Notes under the pieces: generated by a model | The model's database searches: none | Seen by the model: the letters and a program-made list of their open reading frames with translations, nothing else | What the model was told of the DNA's origin: nothing | NCBI GenBank assembly: GCA_030039825.1 | Contig: JASHUV010000110.1 | Coordinates: forward strand, 1-10,488 | From: Thermoplasmata archaeon | Lineage (GTDB): Archaea; Thermoplasmatota; Thermoplasmata; Lutacidiplasmatales; UBA184 | Length of the DNA stretch: 10,488 bases | Reading direction: 5' to 3' | Position numbers and translations under genes: made by a program | Shown: positions 8,013-10,488 of the stretch, piece by piece | How positions within the stretch are numbered: position 1 is the stretch's first letter | Layout: every line of letters starts with the position of its first letter

Positions 8013-8051
8013 GTGCGTGCAGGCCGCCCGCGCCCGGGCGGGTCGAGCCCG
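7979..8051. repeat. 13-bp exact inverted repeat pair
   Basis: CGGGCTCGACCCG at 7979-7991 recurs exactly inverted as CGGGTCGAGCCCG at 8039-8051, separated by 47 bases. The left arm overlaps the palindrome 7985-8000, so two alternative foldings compete: the local hairpin, or a long-range stem between the arms. No target-site duplication or transposase is present, so it is not evidently a mobile-element end. Confidence 0.5.
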
Positions 8052-8383
8052 CTCGGTTCGCGGTCATCGAGATGCCGACGGGCCGTTCGGGAATAAACCT
8101 CGTCTGAGTGCTGACGCGACTACACATCGGGAAGGCTCCCCGTGAGCGTGGCGGGCCCCGCTGGGCGTTCGGTCCGGGCTATCGGCAAGGGGGGTCACCC
8201 ACCTTCGTCCCGCCTCGATGGCCGAGTCCGTACCTCCCTCGACGCTCCCCCCCGGGCTCGCGTTCCGTCCGTCGGTCGTCTCCCGTTCACGCCGAGCGCG
8301 TCGTCGGCGACGACGTCGGCACGGGGCGTCGGGTCACGTCACCGGCTCGCCCGGGCCGGCCGAGCCGGGGTCCTCGCCCCGCG

Positions 8384-8803
8384 CTATCGTTGCGGGCGCG
8401 AGCCACCCGGAGCGACTTCACGCTCGCGACCTGGCCGCGCGTCCGGTGGAAACACGGGCCGCGTGAGCGCCCGCTGGAGGCGAGGGGCCTCGTTCACCAT
8501 GAATCTCCAGACCTCGTCGATCTCCACCGATCCGGCCCCCAGGTCGTCGGGATGGGCCGTTCGACGGCGAAACGGGCGGAAGCGTTCCCACGGTACCTTG
8601 GCGTTGGCTCGTTCGAAGGCTCCGCTCAGCTTCTCCGCCGCTTCCGCGATCAACTTCACGGCCTGCCGGGCCGCGTACCGGCTCTCTTCCCCCTCGGGGC
8701 TCGAGAAGCGAGCCTTGCCCCGGCGTACGATGCGGGAGATGACGCGCAAATGGGCATTGATCTCATCCGCCAGGAAGCGGTCCCGTCGCTCGGCACCGCT
8801 CAC
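8384..8803 (-). CDS. hepT: HEPN-domain protein, HepT-like toxin candidate
   Basis: 139 residues from GTG at 8803. This start overlaps the TGA of the nucleotidyltransferase gene as GTGA (8800-8803), a sign of translational coupling. The sequence is helical and fits the HepT/DUF86-type HEPN fold. It has FLADEINAHLRVISRI near the start, RQAVKLIAEAAEKLSGAF in the middle, then PWERFRPFRRRTAH (71-84) and a VEIDEVW segment (93-99). HEPN toxins of this class are RNases held in check by an MNT partner. The basic R-x4-H part of the active-site motif is present (R79, H84), but the following H-x-Y tyrosine is absent: D86 is in its place, and a slightly longer Asp/Gly loop follows. In characterised HepT/MntA pairs that tyrosine is the AMPylation target. 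The last ~27 residues are a Pro/Arg-rich tail of low complexity. The fold call is good; toxic activity is uncertain. Confidence 0.75.
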   Translation of the reverse strand: MSGAERRDRFLADEINAHLRVISRIVRRGKARFSSPEGEESRYAARQAVKLIAEAAEKLSGAFERANAKVPWERFRPFRRRTAHPDDLGAGSVEIDEVWRFMVNEAPRLQRALTRPVFPPDARPGREREVAPGGSRPQR

Positions 8804-9075
8804 AACGACACCTTCTCCGCCTCGACCTGGGGCGCGATCGCCCAGTGCAGGCCCTTCTCGTTCACGACATCGACGCGTCGTCCCAGGAGATCCTCGAGAT
8901 CGGACGCCAGGCCGGCCCGATCCAAGAGCGAGTGCGGGCGATTCCATCGTACCATGAGGTCGAGGTCGCTTTCCGAAGAGGCCTCGCGGCGACGGACCGA
9001 TCCGAAAATCCAGACGTGCGACACCCCGTACCGCCGGGTCAGGCGAAGGATCTCCGACCGGTGCGGGCCCACCAC
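8800..9075 (-). CDS. mntA: Minimal nucleotidyltransferase (MNT), MntA-like antitoxin
   Basis: 91 residues from GTG at 9075 (GTG GTG), the first canonical start in this frame. The MNT signature is complete: FGSVRRREASSESDLDL, which is G25-S26-x10-D37-x-D39, with a third acidic residue likely at D69 in RRVDVV. These residues bind metal and ATP. In known type VII pairs MntA adds AMP units to the HepT toxin and so neutralises it. The gene precedes the HEPN gene with a 4-base overlap, the standard order. The frame continues upstream without a stop through a zinc ribbon (see 9076-9225), and the linking sequence GTGLGIREVVGPHRSEIL reads naturally as one protein. The true product is therefore probably longer than 91 residues. 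GGGAGGT directly abuts the GTG, too close to be a normal Shine-Dalgarno for it, which also argues for an upstream start. Confidence 0.8.
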   Translation of the reverse strand: MVGPHRSEILRLTRRYGVSHVWIFGSVRRREASSESDLDLMVRWNRPHSLLDRAGLASDLEDLLGRRVDVVNEKGLHWAIAPQVEAEKVSL

Positions 9076-9225
9076 CTCCCGGATCCCGAGGCCGGTCCCG
9101 AGGCGAACCGGTCGGATCTTCGGTGTCCGGTAGAGCCGGGACTTGCACCGGGGGCACCTCGTCGGTCGACGCTTCCTGGGGCGCCACGTGTAGATGCAGC
9201 GGAAGCAGTGATCGTGGCGGAGCTT
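9076..9225 (-). other. In-frame zinc ribbon joined to the MNT gene, without a canonical start codon
   Basis: Continuing the MNT frame upstream gives, in order, LRHDHCFRCIYTW, RPRKRRPTRCPRCKSRLY and RTPKIRPVRLGTGLGIREVV. The two CxxC knuckles (C-F-R-C and C-P-R-C, codons about 9207-9196 and 9156-9145) form a rubredoxin-type zinc ribbon. No ATG, GTG or TTG occurs in this frame between the MNT GTG and the TGA at 9433-9435. The codon just before LRHDHC is AAG (9225-9223), one base from ATG. A TATA-like TGTATTT on the minus strand (9249-9243) lies about 25 bases before that point, which would suit a leaderless transcript. Zinc-ribbon-plus-MNT fusions are, from memory, found in Thermoplasmatota-type archaea. 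Options are a non-canonical start, a base error, or a mutated start that leaves only the 91-residue form. Confidence 0.65.
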
Positions 9226-9432
9226 TCGCGGGGTCGTCGTCGGAAATACAGAGGAGCGCCGGAACTTACCTAGGACTGTCGGGGGAAGCGTGGCAGGTCG
9301 GCCGATCCGGACCGCGCGAGTCCCTATGCTCCGTCCCGGAATTCCCTCGCCGGGTGCGCAGGGCCCCCCCGGGGAGACGGACCCCGCGCGGTCCCAGGAG
9401 CGTCGGCGGGGACTCCCGAACGCGGGGAGCGG

Positions 9433-10017
9433 TCAGGACCGGGCCGGACTCCGCGGGGCCCCGCAGACCGGGCATCGCAGGGCGGTCTCGTCCATCAGCG
9501 AACCACAGTAGGGGCAGGGGACCCGGACGATCACACGGACGATCTCGCGCACGGTCTCCTTCGCCGGGGCGGCCGAGGTCGACCCGAGCGCGTTCAAGCG
9601 GGCCGTCACCTTCGCGCGGCGCGCCTGCCAGTTCGTTCGCCCGAGGAGGATGCCGGCGGCGATCGCTTCGGCGACCCCCGCCGGGTCGGCGACCTGGAAC
9701 CGACTCGCGCTCGGATCGTCCTCCCGGACGCTCCCGACCTCGACGAACCGGTCGGCGATGACCCGGGGCGTGTCGAGGTCGAAGAGGAAGAAGGTGAGCC
9801 CCATCCGCCACCCGTGGTGACCGAGGTCGAGGACGGCCGGCTGGTGCCAGACGGAGAGCACCCGCAGGTTGGTCAGGATGAGGAAGCCCCGCGACGTCCG
9901 CCAGACGCTCGAGATCGTCTCACCGTCGAGGAAGTCGATCGCCCGGACCGCCGCGGGGTCGATCGGGTCCGGTTTCGTGGCCGGCACGTCGGGGGGCGGC
10001 GCGACCGGGGCGATCAT
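9433..10017 (-). CDS. PH-like domain protein with C-terminal zinc ribbon
   Basis: 194 residues from ATG at 10017. After a proline-rich start (1-21), residues about 27-125 resemble a bacterial PH/GRAM-type beta-sandwich. There are strands around GETISSVWRTSRGFLILTNLRVLSVW (32-57), a hydrophobic MGLTFFLFDL (72-81) and a closing helix DPAGVAEAIAAGILLGR (111-127). A charged helical linker (130-165) leads to a zinc ribbon with two CxxC knuckles, C168-P-Y-C171 and C182-P-V-C185, and ends soon after. There is no signal peptide or membrane helix. Such PH plus zinc-ribbon proteins are common in archaea and actinobacteria but have no settled function; membrane or protein binding is the usual guess. No Shine-Dalgarno or TATA box is clear in the 129 bases upstream (10018-10146), which are almost all G and C. 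It is on the same strand as the MNT/HEPN pair, and its stop lies in the same frame as the downstream zinc ribbon. Confidence 0.75.
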   Translation of the reverse strand: MIAPVAPPPDVPATKPDPIDPAAVRAIDFLDGETISSVWRTSRGFLILTNLRVLSVWHQPAVLDLGHHGWRMGLTFFLFDLDTPRVIADRFVEVGSVREDDPSASRFQVADPAGVAEAIAAGILLGRTNWQARRAKVTARLNALGSTSAAPAKETVREIVRVIVRVPCPYCGSLMDETALRCPVCGAPRSPARS

Positions 10018-10146
10018 GATCGGATGGCCGAGGCGACCGGGGCCCGGGCCAAGAGGGTTTCGAGGCCCGGAGGCACCGATCGGCCCCGACCCGTCCGCCC
10101 CCCGTCGAGCCCGCGCGGGGAGACCCGGCCGCGCGCCCGGTGAGGA

Positions 10147-10488
10147 TCACGCCCGGATCGGCTCGGCGGACGCCCTCCGGGCGGGGGACCGCCCCGGCGC
10201 CAAGGGTGCCGGCCGGAGACCCTGCCGCAGCTCCTCGAAGCGCTGCGAGGCGAACGCCATCCGTCGGAGCCCGAGCCGCGTGCGAAAGCCCGGGCCGCCC
10301 GCCCGGACCCGCCGGGCGCTGCGGGCGAGGCCCGCGAGGTTCAGGTACGCCGCGAGGGGAAGGAAGACGAGCGCGTTCAGGAGGCGGACGACTTGGGGGG
10401 CGGCCCGGGGGGCCACGTCACCCGGGTCCTCCGTGCGCGCCGCGTACCGCCGCGGGATGAGCTCGCCCATCCACGGCGCCCCGGCGAG
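10147..10488 (-). CDS. C-terminal part of an unrecognised protein (5' end off window)
   Basis: The frame enters from the right edge with no stop and ends at TGA 10147-10149, giving about 113 residues. An ATG at 10470 would allow a 107-residue protein, but sensible sequence (LAGAPW) precedes it, so a longer gene is more likely. Visible parts are an arginine-rich opening, GELIPRRYAAR, an amphipathic or membrane-spanning segment VVRLLNALVFLPLAAYLNLAGLA, a basic helix-rich stretch with RTRLGLRRMAFASQRFEELRQ, and a Pro/Arg/Ala tail. I do not recognise the family. The single hydrophobic segment could be a membrane helix or a buried helix. It lies 129 bases upstream of the PH/zinc-ribbon gene on the same strand and may be co-transcribed with it. 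Confidence 0.55.
   Translation of the reverse strand, partial: LAGAPWMGELIPRRYAARTEDPGDVAPRAAPQVVRLLNALVFLPLAAYLNLAGLARSARRVRAGGPGFRTRLGLRRMAFASQRFEELRQGLRPAPLAPGRSPARRASAEPIRA

Larger units (their letters stand above)
7974..8383. other. 410-base gap between convergent genes, no gene recognised
   Basis: This lies between the stop of the hemerythrin gene and the stop of the HepT-like gene on the other strand. The frames that are open here have no recognisable motif and look like GC-driven open frames. It holds the inverted repeats at 7974-8051, an AT-rich TATA-like stretch GGAATAAACC (8089-8098) with nothing convincing downstream, and a small hairpin CGTCGTC-GGC-GACGACG (8299-8315) that could lie in the 3' end of the MNT/HEPN transcript. 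No tRNA or repeat array was seen. Confidence 0.5.

Noticed and set aside
8030..8060. T-arm-like GGGTCGAGCCCGC
   Set aside because: The loop lacks the TTC start and no cloverleaf can be drawn; it is better explained as one arm of the inverted repeat.
8108..9133. Plus-strand frame of 341 codons across the MNT/HEPN region
   Set aside because: Arg/Pro/Ser-rich with no motif, and antisense to two recognisable domains.
10035..10090. Possible tRNA-like T-arm (GGGTTTCGAGGCCC) on the plus strand
   Set aside because: The arms flanking the loop do not pair as a T stem and no acceptor or D arm can be found.

Overview
The window looks like part of a very GC-rich archaeal genome. The best guess, by inference, is an uncultured Thermoplasmatota-like lineage. 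The reasons are a secreted YVTN-propeller protein with cysteine-paired PKD-like repeats, TATA-like islands such as GGTATATGG in place of bacterial -35/-10 boxes, weak or absent Shine-Dalgarno sites on several genes, and a zinc ribbon read in frame with a minimal nucleotidyltransferase. I see no rRNA, tRNA, CRISPR array, insertion sequence or integrase.

Layout, left to right. (1) A large secreted or anchored protein on the minus strand starts at 2548 and runs off the left edge: signal peptide, about seven YVTN-type propeller blades, then at least five Ig/PKD-like repeats. (2) A divergent 12-helix MFS transporter lies on the plus strand (2758-4083). (3) An MMPL/RND-type transporter lies convergent to it on the minus strand (7091 down to 4108). 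It is split by a one-base frameshift near 6190-6246 into an N-terminal and a C-terminal piece. (4) A hemerythrin-like HHE protein is divergent from the RND gene (7272-7973) and has its own TATA-like box and a good Shine-Dalgarno site. (5) A 410-base gap follows, rich in inverted repeats and without a convincing gene. (6) A minus-strand MNT/HEPN pair, resembling type VII (MntA/HepT) toxin-antitoxin modules, has a 4-base GTGA overlap. The nucleotidyltransferase frame continues upstream into a four-cysteine zinc ribbon but has no ATG, GTG or TTG start there, and the HEPN partner lacks the tyrosine of the usual R-x4-H-x-Y motif. (7) A small PH-like/zinc-ribbon protein (10017-9433). (8) The C-terminal end of an unrecognised protein that enters from the right edge.

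The genes do not form one obvious pathway. The left part is cell envelope and transport (surface protein, MFS, RND). The middle holds an iron/oxygen-type sensor or binding protein. The right part is a small accessory module of MNT/HEPN plus zinc-ribbon proteins. The points most worth a second look are the zinc-ribbon/MNT frame with no canonical start, the atypical HepT motif, the RND frameshift, and the regular cysteine-paired surface repeats. I do not see firm evidence of a wholly new multi-gene system.
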